Below, piece after piece: positions 44,467 through 53,683 of a stretch of DNA of 64,000 nucleotides. The notes below the pieces were generated by a model. That model saw only the letters and a program-made list of their open reading frames with translations. It was not told the origin of the DNA and searched no databases. Origin of the DNA: an uncultured Collinsella sp. GTDB lineage: Bacteria > Actinomycetota > Coriobacteriia > Coriobacteriales > Coriobacteriaceae. Position 1 is the first letter of the stretch; the number at the start of each line of letters is the position of its first letter. The stretch lies in NCBI GenBank assembly GCA_900768795.1, contig CAAGEH010000005.1:1-64000 (forward strand), in the 5' to 3' direction. Both the position numbers and the translations under genes were made by a program.

Positions 44467-44907
44467 ATGCCCGATACCGCTGCTGGTTCTCTAGCCATTT
44501 GTGTCGCCGCCCTTCTTGTCTTCGGTGCCTATATCGATTGCACGCAGAGAAGGTTTCCCAACGAGCTTGCCTGTGTGAGTGCTGCGCTCGCCGCCCTTTG
44601 GGTTTGTTTCCATGACTCGGTTGCGGCTTTAGGATGGCATGCGCTATCGTCGCTCGCGCTTTGCGGACTTCTGCTTTTGATTGAGGTCCTATACCGAAGG
44701 TTTTTCCGCAAGCAGGGCATGGGGATGGGAGATATCAAAGCACTCTTCTCGATGGGGCTTCTGAGCTTCGCCGCCGCTGTTTCCTCCTTGATCATCGGCC
44801 TTCTTCTGCTTGCTGTTTACGGCGAATCTCGCCATGAGCGCGCGCTTCCCGCTCTGCCCTTTATCGTTCCGGTCTTTCTCGTCCTCTGGTTTGTTTTCGA
44901 TCTTTGA
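44467..44907 (+). CDS. A24 prepilin peptidase-like membrane protein
   Basis: A 146-residue multi-helix membrane protein with both catalytic aspartates of the A24 (TadV/CpaA-type) peptidases. D24 lies in YIDCTQRRFPNELA and D89 in GMGMGDIKALF. It lacks the N-terminal methylase domain of PilD, as do archaeal and Tad-type enzymes. It would cleave type IV pilin-like precursors, but no pilin, ATPase or secretin gene is in this window. It starts eleven bases after the glycosyltransferase. Confidence 0.8.
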   Translation: MPDTAAGSLAICVAALLVFGAYIDCTQRRFPNELACVSAALAALWVCFHDSVAALGWHALSSLALCGLLLLIEVLYRRFFRKQGMGMGDIKALFSMGLLSFAAAVSSLIIGLLLLAVYGESRHERALPALPFIVPVFLVLWFVFDL

Positions 44908-44962
44908 CGAATCGACTGTTCCGTGCCAAACTATACGAACACGTGTTTGAAAGGATGGGTGT

Positions 44963-46222
44963 ATGAGTGCGGAGCAGAATCTTTCGCGTGATGCGTTGAG
45001 GGCGCGCATGGATGCTATTCCTGATTCGCTTTCCGAAGAGCTTGTGGCTCGCATGGAGTGCGATCGCGCTAACGGTTGGATCAATCCTTTTCGTACCGCT
45101 GACTCTGCTGCCGTCCGTCGAGTCGATCGCGCTGCGGATCGCGCGAACATCTGGCGCCCTGCTTTCGTTCGCGATGTCGAGAAGATCATTCATACGCCTG
45201 CCTACAATCGCTACGCGGGCAAAACGCAGGTATTCAGTTTCAGAAGCAACGATGACCTGACGCGTCGCGGGCTTCACGTTCAGCTTGTTGCGCGTATCGC
45301 GCGCGATATCGGTTTTGCCCTGGGTCTCAACTGCGATCTGATTGAGGCGATTGGCCTCGGGCACGATTTGGGTCATACGCCCTTCGGTCATGCCGGCGAG
45401 CGCTGCCTCAACGCCGTTTTTCATGAGCGCACCGGACGCTACTTCTTTCATAACGTTCAGTCGGTTCGCGTACTTGATACGCTCTACGGTCGCAATCTTT
45501 CGCTTCAAACGCTTGACGGTGCGCTGTGCCATAACGGCGAGTACGAGCAACGTGTTTTCGAGCTTTCGGACCTGTCCTCGTTTGAAGAGCTCGATCAAGC
45601 TGTCGAATCATGTGTCGAGACGGGAAAGAACGCTATTGGGCACTTGCGACCCATGACGCTCGAGGGATGCGTCGTTCGCATCTCAGACATCATTGCCTAC
45701 GTTGGGCGCGATCGTCAGGACGCCATCGCAGCGGGGCTGCTCGATGCCGACGCATTCGACGACGGGCTCGGTGGGCTGTACAATTCTTGGATTCTGTCGC
45801 ATGCCTCTGCCGACATCATCGAGCACAGTTACGGAAAAGACCGTATCGAGATGTCCGACGAGTTGTTTGCCGAGATTCGTCGGGCAAAGGCCGAGAACTA
45901 CGAGAAGATCTATCGATCGAGCGGTATCGAGGGAGAGTACGCCGACCGGCTTTCCGAGGCTTTCGCGCTCATGTACGAGCGCTTCCTCGATGACTTGCTT
46001 CAGGGTCGGGAGGATAGCTTTATCTTTAGACACCACATCAAGCGGATCCAGGCGTTTCTCTCGTACTATGACCGAAGCTACGACTGGGAATCCGATCCGC
46101 ACCGCGTCGTTTGCGATTACATCGCGAGCATGACGGACGGCTATTTCACCGAACTCGCGTCGCGCTTGTTCCCCCAGATTCACTTCCCCCAAAGGACCTA
46201 TATCAATGAGCGATTTGTTTAG
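44963..46222 (+). CDS. dgt: dGTPase-like HD-domain deoxynucleotide triphosphohydrolase
   Basis: A 419-residue HD-domain protein of the dGTP triphosphohydrolase family, which splits dNTPs to nucleoside and tripolyphosphate and so sets dNTP pools. The metal-binding site is HD at residues 134-135 in LGHDLGHTPFGHAGE. RYAGKTQVFSF near residue 80 and HVQLVARIARDIG are family blocks, and a later histidine-aspartate pair is supplied around RISDIIAYVGRD. GAAAGGATGG precedes ATG 44963. It overlaps rarA by 17 bases. Substrate preference is not readable. Confidence 0.88.
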   Translation: MSAEQNLSRDALRARMDAIPDSLSEELVARMECDRANGWINPFRTADSAAVRRVDRAADRANIWRPAFVRDVEKIIHTPAYNRYAGKTQVFSFRSNDDLTRRGLHVQLVARIARDIGFALGLNCDLIEAIGLGHDLGHTPFGHAGERCLNAVFHERTGRYFFHNVQSVRVLDTLYGRNLSLQTLDGALCHNGEYEQRVFELSDLSSFEELDQAVESCVETGKNAIGHLRPMTLEGCVVRISDIIAYVGRDRQDAIAAGLLDADAFDDGLGGLYNSWILSHASADIIEHSYGKDRIEMSDELFAEIRRAKAENYEKIYRSSGIEGEYADRLSEAFALMYERFLDDLLQGREDSFIFRHHIKRIQAFLSYYDRSYDWESDPHRVVCDYIASMTDGYFTELASRLFPQIHFPQRTYINERFV

Positions 46223-47570
46223 CGATCATGACGATGCTCGCCTCATGAAGATGGCGCCGCTTGCCGTTCGCATGCGTCCCTCGACGCTCGATGAATATGT
46301 TGGACAGAAAAACGCCGTTGGACCGGGCACCTGGCTTCGTTCCGCCATCGAGCATGACGTGCTCTCGAGCGTTATCTTGTACGGACCCGCCGGTACCGGC
46401 AAGACCACGCTCGCGCATATCATCGCGAACCATACCAAGTCTGAATTCGTTGAGGTGTCTGCGGTAAGCGGAACAGTCAAGGACCTGCGTCGGGTCATCG
46501 ATGAGGCCAAACACAGGCTGCTCGTGCAGGAGCGCCGGACGATTCTGTTTATCGACGAGATCCATCGCTTTTCAAAGTCCCAGCAGGACGCGCTTCTGCA
46601 TGCGGTCGAGGATCGCACGGTCATCATGATCGGTGCAACGACCGAGAACCCGTATTTCGAGGTAAATTCCGCTCTGCTGTCGCGCGGTCGCGTGGTCGAG
46701 CTCTCTCATCTTGGCGATGCCGACATAGCCGAGGTCGTTAGCCGTGCAATTGTGTCGCCGTGCGGCTTGGCGGGAAGATACAGCGCCGACGATGACGCGA
46801 TCCGGATGATATGCACGCTCGCCGCCGGCGATGCCCGCGCCGCCCTTACCACGCTCGAGCTTGCTTCCGAGGTCGCATCATCCGAATCGGGCTCCTCCAA
46901 GGGTCCAGTGCGTGATACCGAGGGGCCTATTCCCATCACGCTTGATGACATCGCCATCGCCAACCCCCGTCGCGGTTTCAGCTATGACAAGCACGGTGAT
47001 ATGCATTACGACATCATCTCCGCGTTTATCAAGTCGATGCGCGGGAGCGACCCGGACGCTACGGTGTATTGGCTTGCCCGCATGATCGATGCCGGCGAGG
47101 ACCCCAAGTTCATCGCTCGCCGTATCATGATTCAGGCTTCCGAGGATGTTGGCAACGCCGATCCGCAGGCGTTCCTTATCGCTGAGGCTGCCTTTAGGTC
47201 CGCGGAGGTTATCGGGTACCCCGAGTGCCGAATCAACTTGGCGCAGGCGGCTCTCTATGTTGCCCTCGCTCCGAAATCCAATGCCTGCGAGGCATCGATC
47301 GATGCCGCTCTCGCCGATATCAAATCCAGCGGTCTACGTGAGGTCCCATCATATCTGCGCGACCGCCATCGTCCCGGTTCTGATGAATACGGCGTCTACA
47401 AATATCCTCATGACTACCCCGATGGCTGGGTCGATCAGCGTTATCTTCCGGAGGGGCTCGATCGCGGCGCGTTTTGGCAGACTTCTGGCCGTGGTTGGGA
47501 GGAATGGCGCGTCGAGGTCTCTGCCCGCGATAGGCACGCGTCGAGCGGCGCATCTGATGGAACACGTTAG
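46206..47570 (+). CDS. rarA: Replication-associated recombination protein A (RarA/MgsA)
   Basis: RarA is an AAA+ ATPase of the clamp-loader clan that acts at stalled replication forks. The 454-residue protein has Walker A GPAGTGKTT near residue 60, Walker B LFIDEIHRFSKSQQDAL, sensor 1 IGATTENP and the arginine finger in LLSRGRV. The C-terminal tetramerisation domain shows HYDIISAFIKSMRGSDPDA, followed by YPHDYPDGWVDQ. The AAAGGAC site lies inside the end of dgt. Confidence 0.95.
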   Translation: MSDLFSDHDDARLMKMAPLAVRMRPSTLDEYVGQKNAVGPGTWLRSAIEHDVLSSVILYGPAGTGKTTLAHIIANHTKSEFVEVSAVSGTVKDLRRVIDEAKHRLLVQERRTILFIDEIHRFSKSQQDALLHAVEDRTVIMIGATTENPYFEVNSALLSRGRVVELSHLGDADIAEVVSRAIVSPCGLAGRYSADDDAIRMICTLAAGDARAALTTLELASEVASSESGSSKGPVRDTEGPIPITLDDIAIANPRRGFSYDKHGDMHYDIISAFIKSMRGSDPDATVYWLARMIDAGEDPKFIARRIMIQASEDVGNADPQAFLIAEAAFRSAEVIGYPECRINLAQAALYVALAPKSNACEASIDAALADIKSSGLREVPSYLRDRHRPGSDEYGVYKYPHDYPDGWVDQRYLPEGLDRGAFWQTSGRGWEEWRVEVSARDRHASSGASDGTR

Positions 47571-47665
47571 CCTTGCTCCGCGCGAGTTGGACCGCGCACG
47601 CGCAATGCTGTATTTTTGGGTACTATGCAAGAAGTGCATTTTTCACGAATTCCATGGGAGGCATC

Positions 47666-48253
47666 ATGGACTACATGCAGATTGTATTAATTCTGCTTGC
47701 CCTGGCTGGGGTTTGGGCGGTCGTTGAGCTCGCTTTGACGATTCGAAAGACCCGCAAGGTTGCCGGCTCGCTCGATAAGACCATCGATCAGCTCAACAAC
47801 ACCATCGCCGAGGCCCAGCCTATCGTTTCCAAGCTCGATGGAGCCGTCGATGAGCTTGGACCCGCGCTCACCCAGATTGATCCGTTGCTGAAGTCCGCCA
47901 CGACGGCAGTCGATGCGCTGACCTCTGATCTCGTCGAAATCGAGGGCGTCGTGCGCGATGTGTCTTCGGTCTCCGGTGCCGCCGCAGATGCAAGCAACGT
48001 TGTCACGGGTATCACCAGCTCCGCTTCAGATGCCGTCCAGCGTTTGCTGGGAAAGAAGAACAACAACAACGCAGCTTCCTCCGATCGCGCTCTCGAAACT
48101 CCCTCAGACCCGTCTGAGACCCTGACGTTCGAGGGAAGTTCGGCGGAAAATCCCGCCATTTCAGGTGATACCGAGGCAGACGCTCTCGCTGACGAATCTG
48201 AGGGTGGCTACTTCACGTATGCTTCTCATGAGGAGGTGGCAGATCATGAGTAA
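47666..48253 (+). CDS. DUF948 membrane-anchored protein
   Basis: A 195-residue protein with one N-terminal transmembrane helix (about 4-24). A helical DUF948 region with heptad-like repeats follows (IDQLNNTIAEAQPIVSKLD and similar), then an acidic Ser/Glu-rich tail. DUF948 proteins such as B. subtilis YtxG are general-stress proteins, which fits its place at the head of a sigma factor operon. ATG 47666 has GGGAGG upstream. It overlaps the next gene by eight bases. The molecular function is unknown. Confidence 0.8.
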   Translation: MDYMQIVLILLALAGVWAVVELALTIRKTRKVAGSLDKTIDQLNNTIAEAQPIVSKLDGAVDELGPALTQIDPLLKSATTAVDALTSDLVEIEGVVRDVSSVSGAAADASNVVTGITSSASDAVQRLLGKKNNNNAASSDRALETPSDPSETLTFEGSSAENPAISGDTEADALADESEGGYFTYASHEEVADHE

Positions 48254-48626
48254 CGATCTGCAGCCGATTGTTCTTACCGTGCGGGCGGACCCCTCGCTTG
48301 CACGTCTCGTCCGTATGACGGCCGCCAATGTCGCCATGCTCTCATCCATGTCCGTCGATCGCGTTGAGGACATTCGCATGGCTGCCGAGGAGGCATTCAT
48401 CTATGTTTGCTCTATGGCGCCCCTGTCTACGGTTCACGTCAATTTCGTGGCCGATCCCGAGCGTGTCGCGATGAACGTGACGGCCGAGAACGCACCTATC
48501 CAGTCGGATTCTACTGACAACGAGGTCTGTGCCTATGCAGACCTGATTCTCCAGGCGGTATGCGATTCCTTTAGCAAGAGCGAGACCCCATTCGCTCTTG
48601 ACCTGGAGCTTAAGGCGGATTGCTAA
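48246..48626 (+). CDS. Degenerate RsbW/SpoIIAB-like GHKL protein (putative anti-sigma factor)
   Basis: A 126-residue protein directly upstream of a SigB-type sigma gene, the position of RsbW or SpoIIAB. The fold order fits an anti-sigma GHKL domain: RADPSLARLVRMTAANVA, EDIRMAAEEAFIYV as the N-box helix, then strands. The N-box asparagine appears replaced (EEAFIY where ExxxN is usual). The G1 (DxGxG) and G2 (GxGL) ATP-lid motifs are missing. It may bind sigma without kinase activity. The ribosome site GAGGAGGTG at 48230 is strong. No anti-anti-sigma gene is nearby. The assignment rests on context more than sequence. Confidence 0.62.
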   Translation: MSNDLQPIVLTVRADPSLARLVRMTAANVAMLSSMSVDRVEDIRMAAEEAFIYVCSMAPLSTVHVNFVADPERVAMNVTAENAPIQSDSTDNEVCAYADLILQAVCDSFSKSETPFALDLELKADC

Positions 48627-48627
48627 T

Positions 48628-49416
48628 ATGCCCCAAACCAAGAAAAGCGGCAAGGCCGCGTGGGACAAGGAGAAGACGCACGAGCTTTTCAGGCGATACA
48701 AAGAAGATGGGGATCTTGACGCGCGCGAGAAGCTCGTCATGTCCCATATGAATCTCGTTCGTTTTTTGGCCAACAAATTCAAGAACAGGGGGGAGCCGCT
48801 CGATGACCTCATTCAGGTAGGCTACCTCGGTTTGCTTAAGGCTATCGATCGATTTGATCCCTCGCGCGGTCTCGAGTTCACGACGTTCGCCACGCCTACG
48901 ATTCTCGGCGAGATCAAGCGTCACTTTAGGGACAAGGGCTGGAGCGTTCGCGTCCCGCGCCGTCTTCAGGAGCTTTCTGCCAAGGTCAACCAGGCTACAG
49001 ATGTCCTGACCAAAGAACTGCAGCGTTCGCCTAAGGTTGAGGAGATCGCCGAATATCTCGACGCGTCCGTCGACGATGTCCTCGAGGCCATGGAGTCCTC
49101 GAGTGCATACAGTTCCGTCCCGCTCGAGAGCCCGGGTAATTCCGATACAGACGATGCTCCCTCGATTATCGATCGCTACGCAACCGAGGACAACGTGCTC
49201 AATTTCACCGATGACCGTTTGCTTATCGAGGAGGCTCTTAAGGGGTTCTCTCCTCGCGAGCGCGAGGTTATCGAACTGCGTTTCGTCCGCGGTATGACTC
49301 AGGTTGAGATTGCCAAGCGGCTCGGCATCTCGCAGGTTCAGGTTTCGAGGCTGCTGAGAAGAACGCTTAAAAAGATTCAGGATAAGATCGATCCCGAGGG
49401 GGTCATGTCCAAGTGA
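48628..49416 (+). CDS. SigB/SigF-family RNA polymerase sigma factor
   Basis: A 262-residue alternative sigma factor of the group 3 SigB/SigF/SigG type. Region 2 shows HMNLVRFLANKFKNRGEPLDDLIQVGYLGLLKAIDRFDP and EFTTFATPTILGEIKRHFRDKGW, the -10 reader. The hallmark VRVPRRLQEL opens region 3, and region 4 has ITQVEIAKRLGISQVQVSRLL-like residues (MTQVEIAKRLGISQ). It lacks region 1.1. The start is ATG 48628; the upstream in-frame ATG at 48598 lies in the previous gene. The stop overlaps the permease start as GTGA. It likely controls a stress regulon, perhaps including this operon. Confidence 0.92.
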   Translation: MPQTKKSGKAAWDKEKTHELFRRYKEDGDLDAREKLVMSHMNLVRFLANKFKNRGEPLDDLIQVGYLGLLKAIDRFDPSRGLEFTTFATPTILGEIKRHFRDKGWSVRVPRRLQELSAKVNQATDVLTKELQRSPKVEEIAEYLDASVDDVLEAMESSSAYSSVPLESPGNSDTDDAPSIIDRYATEDNVLNFTDDRLLIEEALKGFSPREREVIELRFVRGMTQVEIAKRLGISQVQVSRLLRRTLKKIQDKIDPEGVMSK

Positions 49417-50861
49417 CGCCCGCTGCTTCCAAGGCTTCCAAATCGTATCGGGATACAAAACTGTTGGCACTGCGCGTTTGGATCGTCGTCGGCGCGATTA
49501 TCATCGCGACGGCACTGCTTAACGTCTTCGGGGTCCTTGCTCCTGTCGTCGAGTTCCTCGCTGTCGGCTCGTTGATCGCGTTTGTGGAGTCCCCGATCGT
49601 CAACCAGCTCGAGCGCCACGGCGTTCCGCGTGGTCTGGGGGCCTTTGTCGGCCTGCTGATCGTCGTTGCGACCATCGTTTGCCTGTTCATCGCCTTTATG
49701 CCCATGCTGTTCAATCAGACGCTCGAGATTCTGTCCAAGCTGCCTCCCCAGATGCGCACGGCGAGTGTCGCTATCGGGGATATGCTGTCGCGATTCAAGT
49801 CATTGAGGTCCCTTCCCGGCGGCGAAAGCGTCGATTCGCTCCTGGCTTCGGCGACTACCATGGCCACAAAGTATGTGACGCAGATGGCGACGGAGCTCGG
49901 CCGCGGCGTCTTCCCATTTATCTCCGCGGTCGCCTCCCAGCTGTTCGTTATCTTTTTGGGTCTCGTGCTTGCCTATTGGCTTGCATGCGACTACCCGCGC
50001 ATGCATCGTGAGATGTGCTGTATCTTGGGTGAGGAAAAAGAGACGAGCTATCAGTTTATGATCGCCATTCTGTCTCGTTCCATCGGCGGCTACATGCGCG
50101 GCATGGTCGTCACTTCCGTTGTCGGCGGCTTTCTCGCGTTTATCGGTTTTGCGCTCATCGGGCATCCTTACGCGGGGCTCATGGGCACGCTTACAGGATT
50201 TTTGCATCTTATTCCCGTTGTTGGCCCATGGATTTCCGCGGCCATCGCTACCGTCCTCGGGTTCATATACGATCCGTTTCTGGGTCTATGGACGCTTATC
50301 GTGACCATGGTCGCCCAGAACATCACCGATAACGTTATCTCACCGAAGGTCATGCAGAGCACCGTTCAGGTGCATCCCGCCATGAGCCTTACGGCGCTCG
50401 TTATCGGTTCCGCGCTCATGGGTCCTATCGGCATGGTCATCGCCATCCCTCTTTCGGCGGCTCTTAAGGGCCTGTTCATTTTCTATTTCGAGAAGGACAC
50501 CAAGCGTCAGCTCGTTTCCTATGAGGGGGCAATTTTCAAGGGCACGCCGTTCCATGATTTCGAAGGCGATCCCGTCGCCGCCTACGATGCTTTGGGCGAC
50601 GACACGTTTATCGCGGATTCCGAGCTGATTTCCAATGAGGCCGCTCCGCATGCTGAGGCCATGCCCAAGCCGGAGCTCGATAATCCTTGGCTGAAGATGG
50701 CGGGTATTCAACCCCCCGATGCCTCGGGTATCTTTAAGAGCCCGTTTTTCAGTGACCGTACGTCCAATGCGAATGCGAACCGCGAGGTCACCGCATCACG
50801 CGTGAACGACACTTCTTCGAAACAGAATTATTCCGACCCCGGTTCTCGTGACGAGAATTAA
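49413..50861 (+). CDS. AI-2E family transporter
   Basis: A 482-residue membrane protein of the AI-2E (PerM/TqsA) family with about eight transmembrane segments in residues 20-350. They include the conserved GHPYAGLMGTLTGFLHLIPVVGPWI, VAQNITDNVISPKVM and GPIGMVIAIPLSAALKG. A hydrophilic C-terminal tail of about 115 residues follows. Family members have been linked to efflux of AI-2 or to sodium/proton exchange, so the substrate is open. GTG 49413 overlaps the sigma factor stop, suggesting one operon of four genes. Confidence 0.88.
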   Translation: MTPAASKASKSYRDTKLLALRVWIVVGAIIIATALLNVFGVLAPVVEFLAVGSLIAFVESPIVNQLERHGVPRGLGAFVGLLIVVATIVCLFIAFMPMLFNQTLEILSKLPPQMRTASVAIGDMLSRFKSLRSLPGGESVDSLLASATTMATKYVTQMATELGRGVFPFISAVASQLFVIFLGLVLAYWLACDYPRMHREMCCILGEEKETSYQFMIAILSRSIGGYMRGMVVTSVVGGFLAFIGFALIGHPYAGLMGTLTGFLHLIPVVGPWISAAIATVLGFIYDPFLGLWTLIVTMVAQNITDNVISPKVMQSTVQVHPAMSLTALVIGSALMGPIGMVIAIPLSAALKGLFIFYFEKDTKRQLVSYEGAIFKGTPFHDFEGDPVAAYDALGDDTFIADSELISNEAAPHAEAMPKPELDNPWLKMAGIQPPDASGIFKSPFFSDRTSNANANREVTASRVNDTSSKQNYSDPGSRDEN

Positions 50862-50968
50862 GACAACATCGATTAGCTGCAGAATTTCCTTGTCACCTCT
50901 ATATTTAATAATTTTTGGCTAACGTGTATCGGGATTCTTCGTGCCCGAGCCCGCCTTTTGCGCTTGGA

Positions 50969-50977
50969 TGCTAGAAT
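50969..50977 (+). promoter_or_regulatory. Extended -10 element upstream of alaS
   Basis: TGCTAGAAT lies 40 bases before alaS and has the same TGCTAnnAT form as the elements before rimP, leuS and ileS. No clear -35 and no T-box structure are visible in the 156-base gap. Confidence 0.45.
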
Positions 50978-51017
50978 TAATCCGTTTGAACCTACCTGAT
51001 ATGAGGAGTCCTTTCAG

Positions 51018-53675
51018 ATGGCATCTGATTTTCCGACTATGACGACCTCCGAGATTCGCTCGAAGTTCCTTCAGTTCTTCGAGGAGCGCGGTCTTAAGCT
51101 CTATCCTTCCTCGAGCCTCGTGCCCGACGATCCCTCGCTGCTTCTCGCCAACGCTGGTATGAACCAGTTCAAGGAGTATTACCAGGGCAAGAAGACCATG
51201 AAGGAAATCGGTGCCTGCTCCTGCCAGAAGTGCGTTCGTACGAACGATATCGACGTTATCGGTGAGGACGGTCGCCATCTCTCGTTCTTTGAGATGCTCG
51301 GCGATTTCTCGTTCGGCGGCGTTTCCAAGCAGCAGGCTTGCGCGTGGGCGTTCGAGTTGATCACCGATGTCTTCAAACTTCCGCTCGACCGTCTCTATTT
51401 CACCGTTTTCACCGATGATGACGAGACGTACGATATCTGGCGCTCGCTCGGTGTCGCCGAGGATCACATCTCCCGCTTGGGCGAGGACGATAACTTCTGG
51501 GCAGCCGGCCCCACCGGTCCGTGCGGTCCGTGTTCCGAGATTTACTTTGACCAAGGCGAAGAGGTCGGCTGCGGTAGCCCCGACTGCGCTCCCGGTTGCG
51601 ATTGCGATCGTTTCCTCGAGTTCTGGAACCTTGTTTTCACCCAGTTCGATCGCCAAGAGGACGGGTCGATGCCCGAACTGCCGCATCGTAACCTCGATAC
51701 CGGAATGGGCCTCGAGCGCATGGCTGCCATCATGCAGCACAAGAGCGCCAACTACGATGGCGACATCATGCAGGGTCTCATCGCGCTCGGCGAGAAGATC
51801 AGCGGCAAGACCTATGACCCGGAGAGCTACGAGGGGGCCAGCCGCAGCTTGCGCATCATCGCGGATCACTCGCGTGCCGTCGACTTCATGATTTCCGATG
51901 GCGTCCTTCCCGGTAACGAGGGGCGTGAATACGTCCTTCGCCGCCTTCTCCGCCGCGCCGTGTTCCATGGTCGTCTACTCGGTATCGAGGGGGCCTTCCT
52001 CAACACATTCATCGACGAAGTCAACCGCATCATGGGCGACGCGTATCCCGAGCTGCTCAAGAACGTTGCCCTTGTCAAGGGCATCGTTGCCGCCGAGGAG
52101 GAGCGCTTCTCCACAACGCTCGATAACGGCCGCACGTATCTCGACGAGGCCATCGATGCGCTCGACAAGGATGAGACGCTCTCCGGCGAGGTCGCCTTCA
52201 AACTGCACGATACGTTTGGTTTCCCCATCGATCTTACCGTCGAGATCGCCAAGGCTGCAGGCCATGCTGTCGATATGGATGGTTTCGACTCCTGCATGAC
52301 CGCTCAGAAGGACCGCGCGCGCGCCGCTGCAAAGGGCGATGCCTGGGGTTCCTTCAACGATGTGTGGGTCGAGCTCTCCGATAAGGTTCCCGCCACGAAG
52401 TTCGATGGATACGACCGTGACCAGATCGAGGGTTCCATGGTTCTCGCTATCGTGAACGATGGGTGCGCCGTCGAATCCGCCGCTGCGGGTTCCACGGTCG
52501 ATGTCGTTCTCGATGTCACGCCTTTCTATGCTGAGATGGGCGGTCAGCAAGGCGATGCTGGCGAGCTTGTTGCCCCGGGAGCTACCGTGAGCGTTAGCGA
52601 CACCAAGAGCCACAACGGTCTGTATGCGCATGTTGCGACCGTTTCCGAGGGCGAGCTGCATGTCGGCGATACCGTTTGCGCTTCCATCGACGCGCACCGC
52701 CGCGCCCTGCTTCGTCGCAACCATACGGCGACCCATTTGCTCGATGCCGCCCTCAAGCAGGTTCTGGGAGATCATGTGCAGCAAGCGGGTTCCCTCGTTG
52801 CTCCGGAGCACCTGCGTTTCGACTTTACGCACTTTGAGGCTCTGGGCGCCGACCAGCTTAAGGCTGTTGAGGACATCGTCAATGACGAGATCTTCGCTGG
52901 CGAACCCGTTATCACGCGTGAGATGAATCTCGAGGAGGCCAAGGCCTCCGGTGCTGTCGCACTGTTCGGAGAGAAGTACGGCGATGTCGTCCGTGTCGTT
53001 TCGGCCGGCGAAGGGGACGCCCCCTTCTCCCGTGAGCTCTGCGGTGGTACGCATGCTTCCAATACCTGTGAACTCGGTGTTTTCAAGATCGTTAACGAGT
53101 CCTCCACGGGATCCAATGTCCGTCGTATCGAAGCGGTCACATCCGAGGGTGCGTTCGCTTACATGACGAGCCGCATGGCGCTCGCCGATGCCGCGGCCGC
53201 ATCGCTCAAGTGCAGCGTCGATGAGGTTCCCGCGCGTATTTCTGCGCTTCAGACGGAGCTTCGAGAGACCTCGGCAAAGCTTAAGAAGGCTTTGACCGGC
53301 GGCTCTTCCGACGCGATCAGCTCTGCTATCGATAACGCCATCGATGTGGAGGGCTACAAGCTCGTTGTTGCCGAGCTCAAGGGACTTGAGGCTGCCGACC
53401 TTCGCAACGTTTGGGACACCATCCACGCCAAGCTCGGTGCGGCATCCGCTTGCGTTCTTGCCACGGTTACCGAGAAAGGTACCCCGTCGTTGATCGCCGC
53501 AGCCGGTGACGATGCCGTTTCTGCAGGATTCCATGCTGGAAACCTCATCAAGAAGATTTCCTCAGCAGTAGACGGAAGGGGCGGCGGACGCCCCAATATG
53601 GCACAGGCGGGTGGCAAGAATGCTGCCGGCATCAAAGATGCTCTCGAACTCGCAAAAACCGAGCTCGGCGCTTAA
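51018..53675 (+). CDS. alaS: Alanyl-tRNA synthetase
   Basis: This 885-residue class II synthetase charges tRNA-Ala. The catalytic domain shows NAGMNQFKEYYQG (motif 1 region), QKCVRTNDID, HLSFFEMLGDFSFG and GPTGPCGPCSEI. The editing domain has RRNHTATHLLDAALKQVLG and CGGTHASNT, which supply the zinc ligands. The C-terminal C-Ala domain ends in GGGRPNMAQAGG. The length is normal. ATG 51018 has GAGGAGTCC upstream. ruvX follows after eight bases, as in many Gram-positives. Confidence 0.97.
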   Translation: MASDFPTMTTSEIRSKFLQFFEERGLKLYPSSSLVPDDPSLLLANAGMNQFKEYYQGKKTMKEIGACSCQKCVRTNDIDVIGEDGRHLSFFEMLGDFSFGGVSKQQACAWAFELITDVFKLPLDRLYFTVFTDDDETYDIWRSLGVAEDHISRLGEDDNFWAAGPTGPCGPCSEIYFDQGEEVGCGSPDCAPGCDCDRFLEFWNLVFTQFDRQEDGSMPELPHRNLDTGMGLERMAAIMQHKSANYDGDIMQGLIALGEKISGKTYDPESYEGASRSLRIIADHSRAVDFMISDGVLPGNEGREYVLRRLLRRAVFHGRLLGIEGAFLNTFIDEVNRIMGDAYPELLKNVALVKGIVAAEEERFSTTLDNGRTYLDEAIDALDKDETLSGEVAFKLHDTFGFPIDLTVEIAKAAGHAVDMDGFDSCMTAQKDRARAAAKGDAWGSFNDVWVELSDKVPATKFDGYDRDQIEGSMVLAIVNDGCAVESAAAGSTVDVVLDVTPFYAEMGGQQGDAGELVAPGATVSVSDTKSHNGLYAHVATVSEGELHVGDTVCASIDAHRRALLRRNHTATHLLDAALKQVLGDHVQQAGSLVAPEHLRFDFTHFEALGADQLKAVEDIVNDEIFAGEPVITREMNLEEAKASGAVALFGEKYGDVVRVVSAGEGDAPFSRELCGGTHASNTCELGVFKIVNESSTGSNVRRIEAVTSEGAFAYMTSRMALADAAAASLKCSVDEVPARISALQTELRETSAKLKKALTGGSSDAISSAIDNAIDVEGYKLVVAELKGLEAADLRNVWDTIHAKLGAASACVLATVTEKGTPSLIAAAGDDAVSAGFHAGNLIKKISSAVDGRGGGRPNMAQAGGKNAAGIKDALELAKTELGA

Positions 53676-53683
53676 GGTCGCAT

